Notes: generated from the sequence alone by a model not told the origin. 64,000 nt of DNA from Microbulbifer flavimaris (GCF_001641755.2 NZ_LRFG02000002.1:248001-312000); one strand, 5' to 3'; numbered from the stretch's first letter, positions 9,653-20,165 are shown. A program made the numbers and translations.

Positions 9653-10711
9653 TCAGTCCAGCGGCTTGCGGAAGTCCAGCATCCGCTGCAGAGGCTTCAT
9701 GGCCCGCTTGCCCAGCTCGGGGTCCACCAGAATCTCGTTGTCACCCCGCTCGAGGACCCCGCAGAGGTTTTCCAGCGAGTTCATCGCCATCCACGGGCAG
9801 TTGGCACAGCTGCGGCACGTCGCCCCGGCGCCGGCAGTGGGCGCCACAATCAGTTCCTTGTCCGGACACAGCTGCTGCATCTTGTAGAAGATGCCCTGGT
9901 CGGTGGCGACAATAAAGCGCTTCTCCGGGCGGGTTTTGGCGGCATTGATGATCTGCGATGTCGAGCCGACCACGTCCGCCAGCTCCACGACTGCCGCCGG
10001 GGATTCCGGGTGCACCAGCACCACCGCGTCCGGGTAGAGGGCCTTCAGGTCCGCTACACCCTTGGCCTTGAATTCCTCATGCACGATACAGGAGCCGTTC
10101 CAGAGCAACACATCGGCGCCGGTCTCCCTCTGGACATAGCTTCCCAGGTGCTTGTCCGGTGCCCAGAGAATCTTTTCTCCCTCGGCATCCAGGTAATCCA
10201 CAACATCCAGGGCAATACTGGAGGTCACAACCCAGTCGGCCCGTGCTTTCACTGCCGCCGAGGTATTGGCATATACCACCACGGTACGGTCCGGATGTGC
10301 ATCGCAGAAAGCGGAGAACTCTTCTGGCGGGCAGCCCAAATCCAGGGAACAGGTGGCCTCGAGCGTGGGCATCAGCACACGCTTGTTCGGGGTCAGGATC
10401 TTGGCGGTCTCCCCCATGAACTTCACACCGGCGACGATCAGCGTATCGGCCTGGTGCTCGGCGCCAAAGCGCGCCATCTCGAGGGAATCCGATACGCAGC
10501 CACCGGTTTCCTCTGCCAGCGCCTGGATTAACGGGTCGGTGTAATAGTGCGCCACCAGCACCGCATTCTGCTCCACCAGCAGCTGCTTGATGCGATCTCG
10601 CCAGTGCTGCAGCTCTTCCTCACTGTACTGGTGCGTCTCGGGCTCCGCCAGGTGGGACTGCACCAGCGTACGGGGATCGAGGGACTCTGCGGAGATCAGC
10701 TTCTGACTCAT
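9653..10711 (-). CDS. nadA: Quinolinate synthase A
   Basis: [4Fe-4S] enzyme that condenses iminoaspartate with dihydroxyacetone phosphate to make quinolinate for NAD biosynthesis; cytoplasmic. Typical landmarks are [47 protein letters not shown], and the cluster-ligand Cys residues in GCPPEEF and near the C-terminus in [14 protein letters not shown]. The 352-aa length is normal. It ends at the terminator shared with bepA and has no nad partner in this window. Confidence 0.97.
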   Translation of the reverse strand: MSQKLISAESLDPRTLVQSHLAEPETHQYSEEELQHWRDRIKQLLVEQNAVLVAHYYTDPLIQALAEETGGCVSDSLEMARFGAEHQADTLIVAGVKFMGETAKILTPNKRVLMPTLEATCSLDLGCPPEEFSAFCDAHPDRTVVVYANTSAAVKARADWVVTSSIALDVVDYLDAEGEKILWAPDKHLGSYVQRETGADVLLWNGSCIVHEEFKAKGVADLKALYPDAVVLVHPESPAAVVELADVVGSTSQIINAAKTRPEKRFIVATDQGIFYKMQQLCPDKELIVAPTAGAGATCRSCANCPWMAMNSLENLCGVLERGDNEILVDPELGKRAMKPLQRMLDFRKPLD

Positions 10712-10852
10712 GGCTACCTGTGAAAAGCAGAAAAACGCGCATTATAGCGCGGTCGGTGGCTCGGCACTTTCCAGTCACCAATCACTATCTTAGTGTGACG
10801 GTGGACCGTCCAGGGAATCGGCCCCGGCGCAGGAAATCCAGCCGGGAGCCGG

Positions 10853-10882
10853 CAAAAAAAAAGGGCCGCTTTCGGCGGCCCT
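10853..10882 (-). terminator. Terminator after the first tRNA-Lys
   Basis: Hairpin GGGCCGCC-GAAA-GCGGCCC followed in the minus direction by about nine T. It sits 10 bases past the CCA end of the tRNA at 10892-10967. Confidence 0.85.
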
Positions 10883-10891
10883 CTCTGAAGA

Positions 10892-10967
10892 TGGTGGGTC
10901 GTGCTGGATTCGAACCAGCGACCAATTGGTTAAAAGCCAACTGCTCTACCAACTGAGCTAACGACCC
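10892..10967 (-). tRNA. tRNA-Lys (anticodon TTT)
   Basis: 76-base cloverleaf including an encoded CCA end. The acceptor stem GGGTCGT pairs with ACGACCC, the anticodon loop reads CTTTTAA, and the T-loop is GGTTCGAATCC. An identical gene follows at 11088-11163. Confidence 0.97.
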
Positions 10968-11052
10968 GAAAGCGGTGCGTATCTTACTGATCTGTGACAG
11001 AAAAACAATTTGATTCTGCCGGCTGCCTGGCCAGGCTCGCTGACCGGGCAAC

Positions 11053-11078
11053 AAAAAGGGCCACCCTCTGGCGGCCCC
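11053..11078 (-). terminator. Terminator after the second tRNA-Lys
   Basis: Imperfect hairpin GGGGCCGCC / GGTGGCCC with a T-run in the minus direction, placed 10 bases past the tRNA. Each tRNA gene therefore has its own terminator. Confidence 0.75.
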
Positions 11079-11087
11079 TCGAAAATA

Positions 11088-11163
11088 TGGTGGGTCGTGC
11101 TGGATTCGAACCAGCGACCAATTGGTTAAAAGCCAACTGCTCTACCAACTGAGCTAACGACCC
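11088..11163 (-). tRNA. tRNA-Lys (anticodon TTT), second copy
   Basis: Same 76 bases as the copy at 10892-10967, with encoded CCA. The two genes are 120 bases apart, a recent tandem duplication by appearance. Confidence 0.97.
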
Positions 11164-11304
11164 TTTAATTCCTCAGCAACCCTCGTCGGGAGTGCCTCAA
11201 TGTGAGGAGCTGCGTATCTTACGGATCTATTTCCGAAAAACAATACCTGACAGCAAAAAAATCCCTGAATTTTGAAGGGCTTACGCCCCTGATCCATACC
11301 AGCT

Positions 11305-11985
11305 TCAGCGGCTGGCGTAGACCGTCGGGTCTGCGAGGCCCGCCTCGGCGAAGCCGGCTGCCCGCAGCCGGCAGCTGTCGCAACGGCCACAGGCCGCGCC
11401 ACTCTCATCAGCCTGGTAACAGGACACAGTTAAACTGTAGTCCACTCCCAGCTCGGTTCCCCGGCGAACGATATCCGCCTTGCTCATTTCCATCAGCGGA
11501 GCGCGGATGTGCAGCCGCTGCCCCTCCACCCCGGCCCGGGTGGCCAGGTTGGCCATACGCTCGAAGGCTTCAATATACTCCGGGCGGCAGTCCGGGTAGC
11601 CGGAGTAATCCACCGCATTGACGCCGACGAAGATATCCTGCGCCCCCAACACCTCTGCCCAGCCCAGGGCAATGGAAAGGAATACCGTATTCCGCGCGGG
11701 TACGTAAGTCACCGGGATTCCGCCCGGCTCATCCTCCGGCACGGCGATATCGTCATCGGTCAGGGCGGATCCGCCGATAGAGCGCAGGTCGAGGCGCACC
11801 ACCTTGTGTTCCAGCGCTCCGCCGGCCCTGGACACGCGCTCTGCCGCAGCCAGCTCCGAGCGGTGGCGCTGACCGTAGTCAAAACCCAGGGCGTAGCACT
11901 CGAACCCCTGCTCCCGGGCCATGGCCAGCACCGTGGCGGAATCCAGTCCCCCGGAGAGAAGCACCACCGCTTTCTTCGCTGTCAT
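11305..11985 (-). CDS. queC: 7-cyano-7-deazaguanine synthase
   Basis: ATP-dependent conversion of 7-carboxy-7-deazaguanine to preQ0 in queuosine biosynthesis, cytoplasmic. The PP-loop [14 protein letters not shown] is at the N-terminus, and the zinc-binding Cys cluster [18 protein letters not shown] is near the C-terminus. The ATG at 11985 starts directly at the PP-loop strand (226 aa, the usual size); a longer frame to 12099 would run into queE. It lies 33 bases after queE, its pathway partner, in the same direction. Confidence 0.96.
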   Translation of the reverse strand: MTAKKAVVLLSGGLDSATVLAMAREQGFECYALGFDYGQRHRSELAAAERVSRAGGALEHKVVRLDLRSIGGSALTDDDIAVPEDEPGGIPVTYVPARNTVFLSIALGWAEVLGAQDIFVGVNAVDYSGYPDCRPEYIEAFERMANLATRAGVEGQRLHIRAPLMEMSKADIVRRGTELGVDYSLTVSCYQADESGAACGRCDSCRLRAAGFAEAGLADPTVYASR

Positions 11986-12017
11986 TGCGTACTCCTGTTC
12001 CCGATCGGCGCGGCCGG

Positions 12018-12677
12018 TCAAACCCCCGGCACGTCGCCCCATAACAATTTGTGCATCTGCAGCTGCATGCGCACTGAAAGGCCGTCCGCCAGTATCCACT
12101 CGGCCAACTGGCGTGGCTGCAGCTGTTCATAACTGGGGGAGAACAGCACCTCTCCCACTCGCTCAGTGAGCTTGTATTGATCCACGGTAAACCGGGCCCA
12201 GTCATAGTCACCGCGATCGCAGATGACGAACTTCACCTGGTCCCGTGCCTCCAGGGCGGCAATGTTTTCCATGCGATTGCGGTGCTGCTCGCCGGAGGCG
12301 GGGGTCTTCAGGTCCACCACACGGGAAACTCTTGCATCCACGTCCTCAACCGGCATGGCGCCACTGGTCTCCAGCGAGACTTGATAGCCGGCATCACAGA
12401 GAGCCGTCATCAGCGGCAGGCAGTTCGGCTGCGCGAGTGGCTCACCACCGGTGACACAGACGTGGCGGGCCGGGTAACTGCGCACCTTGTCCAGAATGGC
12501 CGCGAGGGTCATTCGCTCGCCGCCGTAGAACGCGTACTCGGAATCACAGTAAGTGCAGCGCAGCGGGCACCCCGTCAGGCGCACGAATACCGTGGGCAGA
12601 CCGGAATCCCGGGCCTCCCCCTGCAGGGAATAGAAAATCTCGCTGATGCGGAGGGACTCCGCGGTCAAATCAGTCAT
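12018..12677 (-). CDS. queE: 7-carboxy-7-deazaguanine synthase
   Basis: Radical SAM enzyme that contracts carboxytetrahydropterin to 7-carboxy-7-deazaguanine, the step before QueC. The N-terminus carries FYSLQGE and the cluster motif CPLRCTYC (C-x3-C-x2-C), followed by VCVTGGEPL. The ATG at 12677 gives 219 aa; two GTG codons just upstream (to 12686) are possible but unneeded. It is the first gene of a queE-queC unit that follows the tol-pal operon, separated from it by a terminator. Confidence 0.95.
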   Translation of the reverse strand: MTDLTAESLRISEIFYSLQGEARDSGLPTVFVRLTGCPLRCTYCDSEYAFYGGERMTLAAILDKVRSYPARHVCVTGGEPLAQPNCLPLMTALCDAGYQVSLETSGAMPVEDVDARVSRVVDLKTPASGEQHRNRMENIAALEARDQVKFVICDRGDYDWARFTVDQYKLTERVGEVLFSPSYEQLQPRQLAEWILADGLSVRMQLQMHKLLWGDVPGV

Positions 12678-12687
12678 GCTCACCACA

Positions 12688-12723
12688 AATAAAAACGCCC
12701 GGACGGGGCAAACCGTCCGGGCG
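12688..12723 (-). terminator. Terminator after cpoB
   Basis: Strong hairpin CGCCCGGACGG / CCGTCCGGGCG followed by TTTTTA in the minus direction. It ends the tol-pal transcript before queE. Confidence 0.85.
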
Positions 12724-12770
12724 CGGGATCATAGAGCTTTCGTGCTCAAAAAACCAGCGGTGGCCGCGGG

Positions 12771-13634
12771 CTAGAAGTTCTCCTCGAGATACTTCTTGGC
12801 CAAGCCGGAGGCGCGGGCGTCACTGGCGGCAACCTGCTGCAGCAGGTCGCGGGCACGGGAGTCCTCACCCAGCTGGTGATAGACGGTGCCCAGCTTATAG
12901 CGACCATCCCACACCTTGGTGGAATTGGGGTAACCATCCAGCAAGGCCACAAACCATTGGCGCGCCTCCTCCAGATTGCCCTGCACCAGCGCAATCTCAC
13001 CCAGCCAGTAATTGGCATTGGGCGCATACTGGCCGTTGGGGAAGTCATTCAGCAGGCGTTTGAACTCCTTGCTGGCCCCGTCGTAATCGCCGTTGCGGGC
13101 AAGGCCGAAGCTGGCCTGATAGCGCTCCCGCTCATCGGCACTGGCCGCCGGGGCGGCGCTTCCAGTGGACGGCGCGGCAGAACCGGTGCCGCCATTGTTG
13201 GCATCTGCGCCCTCGGCATCTCCACCATTGGCAGGGGCACCACTCGGGGCCTCACCGCTCAGGCGCGAGATGCGCCGGTCGAGATCCATGTAGTCGTCGG
13301 TGCGCTGCTGCTTGAGGCGCTTCACCTCATGCCGCAACTCCTCGACGGCACCACGCAGCTCCAGTACCTCCTGCTGCAATACCTGCATCTGGTAGTAGGC
13401 ATCCGCCTGGGCATTGCCCTGCTGGCGGGACGGCTGCGAGCCGGCGCGGGCGAGCTGCGTCTCCGCCATGGAGGACTCGGAATAGGGAGCCTGTGGATAT
13501 GCGGGCGCCGACTGGGTACTGCTCTGACCGGAGTTTCCACCGGAGAGGTCCACAATCGGCGCCTGCGAGAATACTGGCGATGCCGCAGCCAGGACGGCTG
13601 CGGCGATCGCGACTTTTCCTAGGGATAAAGTCAT
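12771..13634 (-). CDS. cpoB: Cell division coordinator CpoB (YbgF), TolA-binding TPR protein
   Basis: Periplasmic protein that links peptidoglycan synthesis with outer-membrane constriction through TolA. A signal peptide (about residues 1-23, ending at VFSQA) is followed by a coiled-coil region (about 75-120) for trimerisation, a low-complexity Ala/Gly/Asn-rich linker (about 130-165), then TPR repeats from about residue 175 (YQASFGLARNGDYDGA and onward). The ATG at 13634 is used; a TTG two codons earlier is less likely. At 287 aa it is close to the E. coli length. It is the last gene of the tol-pal operon. Confidence 0.94.
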   Translation of the reverse strand: MTLSLGKVAIAAAVLAAASPVFSQAPIVDLSGGNSGQSSTQSAPAYPQAPYSESSMAETQLARAGSQPSRQQGNAQADAYYQMQVLQQEVLELRGAVEELRHEVKRLKQQRTDDYMDLDRRISRLSGEAPSGAPANGGDAEGADANNGGTGSAAPSTGSAAPAASADERERYQASFGLARNGDYDGASKEFKRLLNDFPNGQYAPNANYWLGEIALVQGNLEEARQWFVALLDGYPNSTKVWDGRYKLGTVYHQLGEDSRARDLLQQVAASDARASGLAKKYLEENF

Positions 13635-13648
13635 CGGCAAAAATGCAC

Positions 13649-14128
13649 TTACTTAACGATTACGACGCGACGGTTCTGGGCACGTGCGCTCTCGTTGGAG
13701 CCCGGAACGGCCGGACGCTCTTCACCGTAGCTGATTACTTCCAGGGTGCCGGCGTCTACGCCCTGCAGTACCAGGAAGTCGCGAACGGCGTTGGCACGAC
13801 GCTCACCCAGAGCCAGGTTGTACTCACGGGTACCCAGCTCGTCAGCGTGGCCTTCCAGGCGAACGCTGGTGCCAGTGCCGCGCAGACGGTCAGCGTGCTG
13901 GATCAGCAGGTCACGGGTGTCGCTGCGGAGCAGGGACTTGTCAAAGTCGAAGTAAACGACGTTGTCCAGGGGAACAGCAGTTTCCTGGGCCGGGGCTTCA
14001 ACTACCGGCTCCTGGGTCTGCTCAACCATCTGCTGCTGGGCAGTGTCGTCGGTATCGGTGCTGGAACAACCAGCCAGTACTACCATTGCGCAAGCCAGAC
14101 CGAGGCCGGTTTTTACTGATTTAAACAT
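13649..14128 (-). CDS. pal: Peptidoglycan-associated lipoprotein
   Basis: Outer-membrane lipoprotein whose OmpA-like domain binds peptidoglycan as part of the Tol-Pal constriction machine. The lipobox VVLAGCSS is visible, followed by a Gln/Pro-rich linker and the OmpA-like domain with VYFDFDKSLLR, EGHADELGTREYN and LGERRANAVRDFL. The ATG at 14128 has GGAG eight bases upstream. At 159 aa the length is normal. It lies 113 bases after tolB. Confidence 0.97.
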   Translation of the reverse strand: MFKSVKTGLGLACAMVVLAGCSSTDTDDTAQQQMVEQTQEPVVEAPAQETAVPLDNVVYFDFDKSLLRSDTRDLLIQHADRLRGTGTSVRLEGHADELGTREYNLALGERRANAVRDFLVLQGVDAGTLEVISYGEERPAVPGSNESARAQNRRVVIVK

Positions 14129-14241
14129 AAGCAACTCCGCTATTTGTGTTATCGAGAAATCCTGAAAAGGTTTTTTTGTATATCGCTCTTAGACTACATT
14201 GCCCGCGACCCACCACAGATCAGTGGGACGAGCACCCCAAA

Positions 14242-15540
14242 TCAATCAAAGTAAGGCGACCAGGCCGGCTCACGTACATCGCCCCGCTGGGATGGAAGGT
14301 TGTACTTCACCCCGGCATCCAGCGATACCGCTGCCAGTATGCCCCTGTCCCCCCGCTTGGTGGCGTACATCAGCATGGCACCGTTAGGTGCAATGCTGGG
14401 GGATTCGTCCAGAGTTGTCTCCGTTAGGAGGCGCATCTGACCGGTCCTGATGTCCATCGTAGCAATCGTGAACACCCCCCTGCTCCGGTGAACCATGACC
14501 AGCGTCTTCCCGTCGGGCGACACACGCGATCTCGCGTTGTAGTCGCCGTCGAAGGTTAAGCGGTCAACTTGACCGGTGGCAAGGGTCAATTGGTAAATTT
14601 GTGGCTTACCTCCCCTATCGGAGGTGAAAACCAACGATTTACCGTCCGGCATCCAGTTCGGCTCCGTGTCGATGGCAAAGTGCCGGGTCATCCGTGTGAA
14701 GCGCCCCGTGTTGAGATCCAGCACGTAGATCTCCGGATTGCCGTCCTTGGAGAGCACCATGGCCATTTTGGTTCCATCCGGCGACCAGGTCGGCGAACTA
14801 TTGATTCCCTTGAAGTTCGTCAGCTGCTGACGGGCTCCAGTGCGCAGGTTCTCGCGGAAAATGGCCGGTCGACCAGTCTCGAAGGAGACATAAGCCACTT
14901 CCTGCCCATCCGGCGACCAGTTCGGTGACATCACCGGCTGGCTGAATCGCCGAATCGACCGCGAGCGCGCACCATCGATATCTGCCCGCATCAGCTCGTA
15001 AACGGGACGACCGCCGCTCGCACTCTCGCGCACGTAGATCATCTCCGTATCGAAGGCACCGCGAATACCGGTGATCGCTTCGAAAACCTCATCCGCCGCC
15101 CGGTGGGCAACGTCCCGCAACTGGTCGCGGCCACCACTCACCTGCTTGGTGAACATCTTGCTCTGCCCAAAGACATTGGTCAGGTCAAACGTCAGCAGGT
15201 AACCGTTGGCCTGGGGCTCGATGCGCCCGGTGACCACGTACTCGGTACCCAGGATCCGCCAATCCCGGAAGATCACCTCGTCCGGCGACTTGGGGAAAGA
15301 CAGCATGTCTTCCTTGGGCACCGGTGCGAACAGGCCGCTGCGGCGCAGGTCGGCGGAAATGATGTCCGAGACATCCTCCGACAGGATACCGCCGCCAGAC
15401 CAGCTGAACGGCGCCACCGCGATTGGCGTCGGATCCGGGTTCCCCCGCGTGATCTCCACCACCATCTGAGCCTGGGCCGAGAGGACCAGCACGCAGTTGA
15501 CGGAGATCACAGACAATAGAATCTTGAGTTTGTTCATCAT
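14242..15540 (-). CDS. tolB: Tol-Pal system beta-propeller protein TolB
   Basis: Periplasmic propeller that shuttles between Pal and the TolQRA complex. A signal peptide (residues about 1-25, ending AQAQM) precedes the N-terminal domain and WD40-like repeats such as [27 protein letters not shown] and [15 protein letters not shown]. It starts ATGATG at 15540, overlapping the tolA stop as ATGA. At 432 aa it has the expected size. Confidence 0.97.
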   Translation of the reverse strand: MMNKLKILLSVISVNCVLVLSAQAQMVVEITRGNPDPTPIAVAPFSWSGGGILSEDVSDIISADLRRSGLFAPVPKEDMLSFPKSPDEVIFRDWRILGTEYVVTGRIEPQANGYLLTFDLTNVFGQSKMFTKQVSGGRDQLRDVAHRAADEVFEAITGIRGAFDTEMIYVRESASGGRPVYELMRADIDGARSRSIRRFSQPVMSPNWSPDGQEVAYVSFETGRPAIFRENLRTGARQQLTNFKGINSSPTWSPDGTKMAMVLSKDGNPEIYVLDLNTGRFTRMTRHFAIDTEPNWMPDGKSLVFTSDRGGKPQIYQLTLATGQVDRLTFDGDYNARSRVSPDGKTLVMVHRSRGVFTIATMDIRTGQMRLLTETTLDESPSIAPNGAMLMYATKRGDRGILAAVSLDAGVKYNLPSQRGDVREPAWSPYFD

Positions 15541-16319
15541 TGGCGCAGGCCTTCAACTCTGAATATCAATTGTGTGTTTCGTACTTCTCGCTCAAAGGTG
15601 GTCGGCTCCTCGCGGGCCAACTCTGCCACTTCGGGAAACACCTCCACTTTTCGCACGGCGTTCAGCACCGAGCGGTCCAGGGCGGCGTTGCCACTACTCT
15701 TGGTAATGTTAGAGGCCACAACACGTCCGGTCGGGACAAAGCTGATACTCACTTCGGTGACCATGCCATTGCGGGCGCTGGGAGGCTGGCTCCAGACCGA
15801 TTCAATGCGCTGCTGGATGGCCTGGGCCACAGACATCACCGCCTGTGTGCTCTCGCGGGCATCGAGCAGCTCCTCCTCTTCTTCAAGGGCCTCCTCGAAA
15901 GCGCTCTGGCGCTCCCTTTCCATCTGCTCCTTGCGCTCCTGCTCCTTGCGTTCTTTCTCTTTGCGGGCCTTCTCTTCGGCCGCCTTGCGCTTGCGTTCGG
16001 CCTCGGCCTTCCTGCGCTTTTCCGCTTCCTGCTTCTTCTTGCGCTCCAGCGCCGCGCGCCGCTCGCGCTCGGCTTTCGCCTCGCGCTGGCGCTGCTGCTC
16101 CTGCTGCTGGCGCTGCTTGATCAGGTCCACCTTCGGCGGCGCCGCCTTTTTCTTGACCGCCGCGTCCATGGTGACCAGCTTCGCCTGCACGAAATTGGGC
16201 ATCATTTTCCGCGGTGGCTCCTGCGTGGCCTCCCAGCCGAAAGTCAGCACAGCGATCAGCAGCGCGTGAAGTGCCACGCTGATAATGACCGGCAATGCAT
16301 ACGAACTGGCATTATTCAT
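15537..16319 (-). CDS. tolA: Tol-Pal system protein TolA
   Basis: Inner-membrane protein that spans the periplasm and transmits energy from TolQR to Pal/TolB. One N-terminal membrane helix (about residues 8-27) is followed by a long Lys/Glu/Arg/Ala-rich helical domain (about 60-150) and a C-terminal globular domain ([20 protein letters not shown] onward) of the TonB-like type. At 260 aa it is shorter than the E. coli protein (421), mainly in the helix. It is coupled to tolB by ATGA. Confidence 0.95.
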   Translation of the reverse strand: MNNASSYALPVIISVALHALLIAVLTFGWEATQEPPRKMMPNFVQAKLVTMDAAVKKKAAPPKVDLIKQRQQQEQQRQREAKAERERRAALERKKKQEAEKRRKAEAERKRKAAEEKARKEKERKEQERKEQMERERQSAFEEALEEEEELLDARESTQAVMSVAQAIQQRIESVWSQPPSARNGMVTEVSISFVPTGRVVASNITKSSGNAALDRSVLNAVRKVEVFPEVAELAREEPTTFEREVRNTQLIFRVEGLRQ

Positions 16320-16336
16320 AATGGACTGGCGCCACC

Positions 16337-16768
16337 CTATTGCTGCGGCGGTTCAGTCACGAGGCCGACACTGGGGGCGCCGGCCTGCTGCAACTGCGTC
16401 ATGGCACCCACGATCAGCCCGTATTTGGCTTCGGTGTCGCCCCACACCAGCACCGGTGTCTTGGGCTTCTGCCGCAAGACCTTGGCCACCGTCTCGCGGA
16501 TTTCCTCCATCGGCTTGGCCACCTGCTCGTCCTCGCCCAGGTTCAGGTAGTAGGTCCCGTCGGCACGCACAGAAACGATCAGGGGTTCATCGTCGGTGTC
16601 CTCCATCGGCGAGGACGGGGCATCGGGCAGGTCCACCTTCACACCCTGCATCAGCAGTGGCGCGGTCACCATGAACACGATCAGCAGCACCAGCATCACG
16701 TCAATGTAGGGGACAACGTTGATCTCCGAGACCAGTTTGCGCTTGCCGCCCTTGCGAAAAACACTCAT
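16337..16768 (-). CDS. tolR: Tol-Pal system protein TolR
   Basis: ExbD/TolR-type proton-channel partner in the inner membrane. The N-terminal segment reads SEINVVPYIDVMLVLLIVFM, which holds the single helix with its conserved Asp; the rest is periplasmic. 143 aa. It sits 18 bases after tolQ and 17 bases before tolA. Confidence 0.97.
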   Translation of the reverse strand: MSVFRKGGKRKLVSEINVVPYIDVMLVLLIVFMVTAPLLMQGVKVDLPDAPSSPMEDTDDEPLIVSVRADGTYYLNLGEDEQVAKPMEEIRETVAKVLRQKPKTPVLVWGDTEAKYGLIVGAMTQLQQAGAPSVGLVTEPPQQ

Positions 16769-16786
16769 GACAATCGTCCGGTGGTA

Positions 16787-17476
16787 TTAGCTGGAATGCA
16801 CCTTGCGGTGCAGGATGGAGGAGAACTCCTCGGCAAATGTCTCGTAGCTGGACAGCAGCGTCTCGGCCTTGGCCGAGTAGCGGTTGTAGGCCATCACCGC
16901 CGGAATCGCCGCGAACAGGCCCATGGCAGTGGCCACCAGGGCCTCACTGATGCCGGGAGCCACAGTGGCAATAGTGGCCTGGTGCATGGTGGCCAGGCTG
17001 CGGAAGGAGTTCATGATCCCCCAGACGGTGCCGAACAGGCCGATGTAGGGGCTCACGGAGCCGACACTGGCCAGGAACGGCAGGTTCATTTCCACTTTTT
17101 CCTGCTCGCGAGACATGGCCACACGCATGGCCCGCTCGGTGCCCTCCATAACCGCCTCGGGGCTGCTGCGCCCCTGCTGGCGCAGGCGGGTAAACTCGGT
17201 GAAACCGGCGCGGAACAGGGACTCGACCCCGTCAACCTTGCCCTTCTCGGCCCGGGCATTACCCTCCCTGAAAAGCTGATTCAGGTCCGCACCGGACCAG
17301 AAACGCCGCTCGAAGCTGTTCAGACCGCGCTTGGCCCGGGACAGGTACAGCCCGCGCTGGATGATCATGACCCAGGAGATCACCGAGGCCAGGAGCAGGG
17401 TCAACATCACCAGCTGCACCAGCAGACTGGCGTTCTGGATCAGCCCCCACAGGGAAAGTTGTTCACCGGCGTTCAT
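16787..17476 (-). CDS. tolQ: Tol-Pal system protein TolQ
   Basis: MotA/TolQ/ExbB proton-channel subunit with three membrane helices, the first near residues 15-38, the other two around 130-200 (PYIGLFGTVWGIMNSF and GLFAAIPAVMAYNR). 229 aa, normal. The start ATG overlaps the ybgC stop as ATGA (17473-17476), so it is translated from the ybgC message. Confidence 0.97.
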   Translation of the reverse strand: MNAGEQLSLWGLIQNASLLVQLVMLTLLLASVISWVMIIQRGLYLSRAKRGLNSFERRFWSGADLNQLFREGNARAEKGKVDGVESLFRAGFTEFTRLRQQGRSSPEAVMEGTERAMRVAMSREQEKVEMNLPFLASVGSVSPYIGLFGTVWGIMNSFRSLATMHQATIATVAPGISEALVATAMGLFAAIPAVMAYNRYSAKAETLLSSYETFAEEFSSILHRKVHSS

Positions 17477-17883
17477 TGTTGGATTGCTGCCTTTAATGCT
17501 GAATAGATGGATTCTGGTAGCGCGCAGGGTTTGCGGCTGTCATCCGCGACGCAGGCGACTTTGACCACACCCTGACAAATAATTTCATTGCCGCGGAAAA
17601 TTTTTTGTTCGAAGGTCACCGCGGCACGGCCCAGTTTGCCAATCGCCGCCGAGGCCCTCAAGGCGTCATCCAGCAGCGCCGAGCGCCGGTACTGGATTTC
17701 TGCCGAGTGCACCACCAGGAGCAGGCCCTGGTGCGGCATGGCGGGCTTATCATAGCCGAGGGCACGCATGAATTCTGTGCGCGCGCGCTCCATATACTTC
17801 AAATAATTGACGTAGTAGACGATTCCGCCCGCGTCCGTATCCTCGATGTAGACGCGGATGGGAATGCTGAAAGGCTCTGTCAC
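17473..17883 (-). CDS. ybgC: Tol-pal-associated acyl-CoA thioesterase YbgC
   Basis: Hot-dog fold thioesterase, cytoplasmic, encoded first in the tol-pal operon of most Proteobacteria. The motif VYIEDTDAGGIVYYVNYLKYMERARTE region (DTDAGG...Y) carries the catalytic Asp. 136 aa, with normal length. The gene opens the ybgC-tolQRAB-pal-cpoB operon; ruvB ends 58 bases upstream, so read-through from ruv is possible. Confidence 0.96.
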   Translation of the reverse strand: MTEPFSIPIRVYIEDTDAGGIVYYVNYLKYMERARTEFMRALGYDKPAMPHQGLLLVVHSAEIQYRRSALLDDALRASAAIGKLGRAAVTFEQKIFRGNEIICQGVVKVACVADDSRKPCALPESIYSALKAAIQQ

Positions 17884-17940
17884 CCCGTTTCCTTATTGTT
17901 ATTGGCTTCTTGACTGCATTGGGCGCCCCGGGGCGCCGCG

Positions 17941-18963
17941 TTACTTCTTCGGCTTCGGCTCTGGCAGGCCAAAATGCTCGTAGGCAAGCGCCGTGACCAC
18001 ACGTCCGCGCGGCGTCCGCGCCAGATAGCCCTGCTGGATCAGGTAGGGTTCCAGCACATCCTCGATGGTGTCCCGCTCTTCACTGATGGCCGCCGCCAGG
18101 CTGTCCACCCCCACCGGACCACCGCCGAACTTCTCGATCATGGCCAACAGCATCCGCCGGTCCAACTGGTCGAAGCCGCGGCCATCCACGTTCAGCATGT
18201 TGAGGGCCGCGTCGGCAATGCCGGCATCGACGCTGCCGTTGCCCTTCACATCGGCAAAATCCCGCACCCGGCGCAACAGGCGGTTGGCGATCCGCGGCGT
18301 GCCACGGGCGCGGCGGGCCACTTCCCGGGCCCCTCCGTCGTCCATCTCCACCCCCATCAGGCCGGCGGAGCGGCGCACGATGCTGGTCAGATCCTCGACG
18401 CTGTAGAACTCCAGACGCTGCACGATACCGAAACGATCCCGCAAGGGCGAGGTCAGCAGCCCGGCGCGGGTGGTGGCGCCCACCAGCGTGAACGGCGGCA
18501 GGTCCAGCTTGATCGAGCGGGCCGCGGGGCCCTCACCGATCATGATATCCAGCTGGTAATCCTCCATCGCCGGGTACAGCACCTCCTCCACATGGGGGCT
18601 GAGGCGGTGAATCTCGTCGATGAACAGCACATCCCCGGGCTCCAGGTTGGTCATCAGCGCCGCCAGGTCGCCGGCCTTCTCCAGCACCGGCCCGGAAGTG
18701 GTCTTGATGGCCGAGCCCATCTCCGCGGCAATGATATTGGCCAGTGTGGTCTTACCCAGGCCGGGAGGGCCGAATACCAGCGTGTGATCCAAGGCCTCGT
18801 CACGGAGCCTGGCGGCCTGGATAAAGATTTCCATCTGCTCGCGCACCACCGGCTGGCCCACATAGTCGGCCAGGGTCTTGGGGCGCACGGCGCGGTCGTA
18901 CTGCTCTTCCTGCCCGCTGGGGCCAATGGGCTCCGGGGCGATGAGGCGGTCGGCTTCTATCAC
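17941..18963 (-). CDS. ruvB: Holliday junction branch migration helicase RuvB
   Basis: Hexameric AAA+ motor that drives branch migration at Holliday junctions with RuvA. The Walker [12 protein letters not shown], Walker B FIDEIHRL and sensor/arginine finger region [15 protein letters not shown] are intact, and a winged-helix domain follows at the C-terminus ([12 protein letters not shown]). 340 aa. It is the last gene of ruvC-ruvA-ruvB. Confidence 0.98.
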   Translation of the reverse strand: MIEADRLIAPEPIGPSGQEEQYDRAVRPKTLADYVGQPVVREQMEIFIQAARLRDEALDHTLVFGPPGLGKTTLANIIAAEMGSAIKTTSGPVLEKAGDLAALMTNLEPGDVLFIDEIHRLSPHVEEVLYPAMEDYQLDIMIGEGPAARSIKLDLPPFTLVGATTRAGLLTSPLRDRFGIVQRLEFYSVEDLTSIVRRSAGLMGVEMDDGGAREVARRARGTPRIANRLLRRVRDFADVKGNGSVDAGIADAALNMLNVDGRGFDQLDRRMLLAMIEKFGGGPVGVDSLAAAISEERDTIEDVLEPYLIQQGYLARTPRGRVVTALAYEHFGLPEPKPKK

Positions 18964-19009
18964 TGCGGGACTCTCCCAATGGAGATGCGGCTGTTAATGG
19001 TGGCGAGCA

Positions 19010-19618
19010 TCATGCGGGCACCATGCCCTTCAGCGCCAGGCGAATCAGGGTGGCGCTGTCGGCCTCCGGCTGCTCCTTGCTGGCCCGGGCCACCATCTTG
19101 CTGGCTTCGGTGGGTTTGTAGCCCAGCGCCGCCAGGGCGCTCTCTGCCTCGCCCACGTGGTCCACCTTCGGTGCCCCCGCCGCCATCAGCGGAATATCGT
19201 TGGCATCATTCAGTTCCGGGGCCAGCTTGTCGCGCAGCTCGATGATCAGGCGCTCGGCAGTCTTCTTGCCCACGCCCGGCACCTTGACCAGCGCGCCCAC
19301 ATTGTCCTCGGCGACACAGCGGGCCAGCGCCTTGCCGTCCAGGCCGGAGAGGATGGCCAGCGCCATCTTGGGCCCCACACCATTGACCTTGATCAGCGTG
19401 CGGAACAGCTGTCGATCGGACTCGCGCAGGAAACCGAACAGCTGTTGCGCGGTTTCGGAGACTGACAGGTGGGTATAAAGCTGCACTTCCTGCCCCAGGG
19501 GCGGCAGTTCGAACACGGTGGTCATCGGCGCGAGGACTTCGTACCCCACCCCCTGGACATCCACCAGCAGTTGCGGCGGCTGGATTGCGGCAAGGCTGCC
19601 GCGCAATCTTCCGATCAT
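19010..19618 (-). CDS. ruvA: Holliday junction DNA-binding protein RuvA
   Basis: Tetrameric junction-binding subunit that positions RuvB. The OB-fold N-terminus (MIGRLRG) is followed by helix-hairpin-helix motifs VNGVGPKMALAILSGL and VPGVGKKTAERLIIEL, then the flexible linker and RuvB-binding domain III (ALAALGYKPTEASKMV). 202 aa, as expected. It lies 16 bases after ruvC. Confidence 0.98.
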   Translation of the reverse strand: MIGRLRGSLAAIQPPQLLVDVQGVGYEVLAPMTTVFELPPLGQEVQLYTHLSVSETAQQLFGFLRESDRQLFRTLIKVNGVGPKMALAILSGLDGKALARCVAEDNVGALVKVPGVGKKTAERLIIELRDKLAPELNDANDIPLMAAGAPKVDHVGEAESALAALGYKPTEASKMVARASKEQPEADSATLIRLALKGMVPA

Positions 19619-19634
19619 TGGATTCTGTTCCCCC

Positions 19635-20165
19635 TCAGGAAATCGTCAGGCGGCCGCGGCGGAAGCGGCTGTGTGCGCTGCCGGCGGTCTGCACCAGGGT
19701 CTGCATGGTGTGCATGTGACACAGCGCCACCGCCAGGGCGTCGGCGGCATCCTCCTGCGGTGCCGCCGGCAGGCGCAGCAGCGTCTTCACCATGTGCTGC
19801 ACCTGTAACTTGTCCGCAGCACCGCTACCCACCACCGCCTGCTTGACCTTGCGCGCCTCGTACTCGGACACCGGCAGCCCCGCATGGGTGCCGGCCACAA
19901 TCGCGGCACCGCGGGCCTGGCCCAGCTTCAGTGCCGAACCGGCACTCTTGGACATAAACACATTCTCGATCGCCATCTGCTCCGGCTCATACTGCTGGGC
20001 AATCTGGCTGATGGCGTCAAAGATGAGCTTCAGGCGTTCTGGCAGCGGCGTATCCGGAATACGCACCACACCACTGGCCACGTAGACGGCACCACCCCGC
20101 TGGATATCGATCAATCCGTAACCGGTTTTGCGCGAGCCGGGGTCGATACCCAGTATCCGGGTCAA
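19635..20165 (-). CDS. ruvC: Crossover junction endonuclease RuvC
   Basis: Resolves Holliday junctions by symmetric nicking. RNase H-like fold with the catalytic acidic residues visible: Asp in [14 protein letters not shown], Glu in [10 protein letters not shown], and the C-terminal Asp pair in [15 protein letters not shown]. 176 aa. It is the first gene of the ruvCAB cluster. Confidence 0.98.
   Translation of the reverse strand: MTRILGIDPGSRKTGYGLIDIQRGGAVYVASGVVRIPDTPLPERLKLIFDAISQIAQQYEPEQMAIENVFMSKSAGSALKLGQARGAAIVAGTHAGLPVSEYEARKVKQAVVGSGAADKLQVQHMVKTLLRLPAAPQEDAADALAVALCHMHTMQTLVQTAGSAHSRFRRGRLTIS

Noticed and set aside
15540..16550. Long plus-strand frames opposite tolA and tolR
   Set aside because: They are shadows of the Lys/Glu/Arg/Ala-rich tolA codons; their products are low-complexity and the minus-strand genes are certain.
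17974..19245. 423-codon plus-strand frame opposite ruvB
   Set aside because: Shadow of ruvB, which has all its AAA+ motifs.
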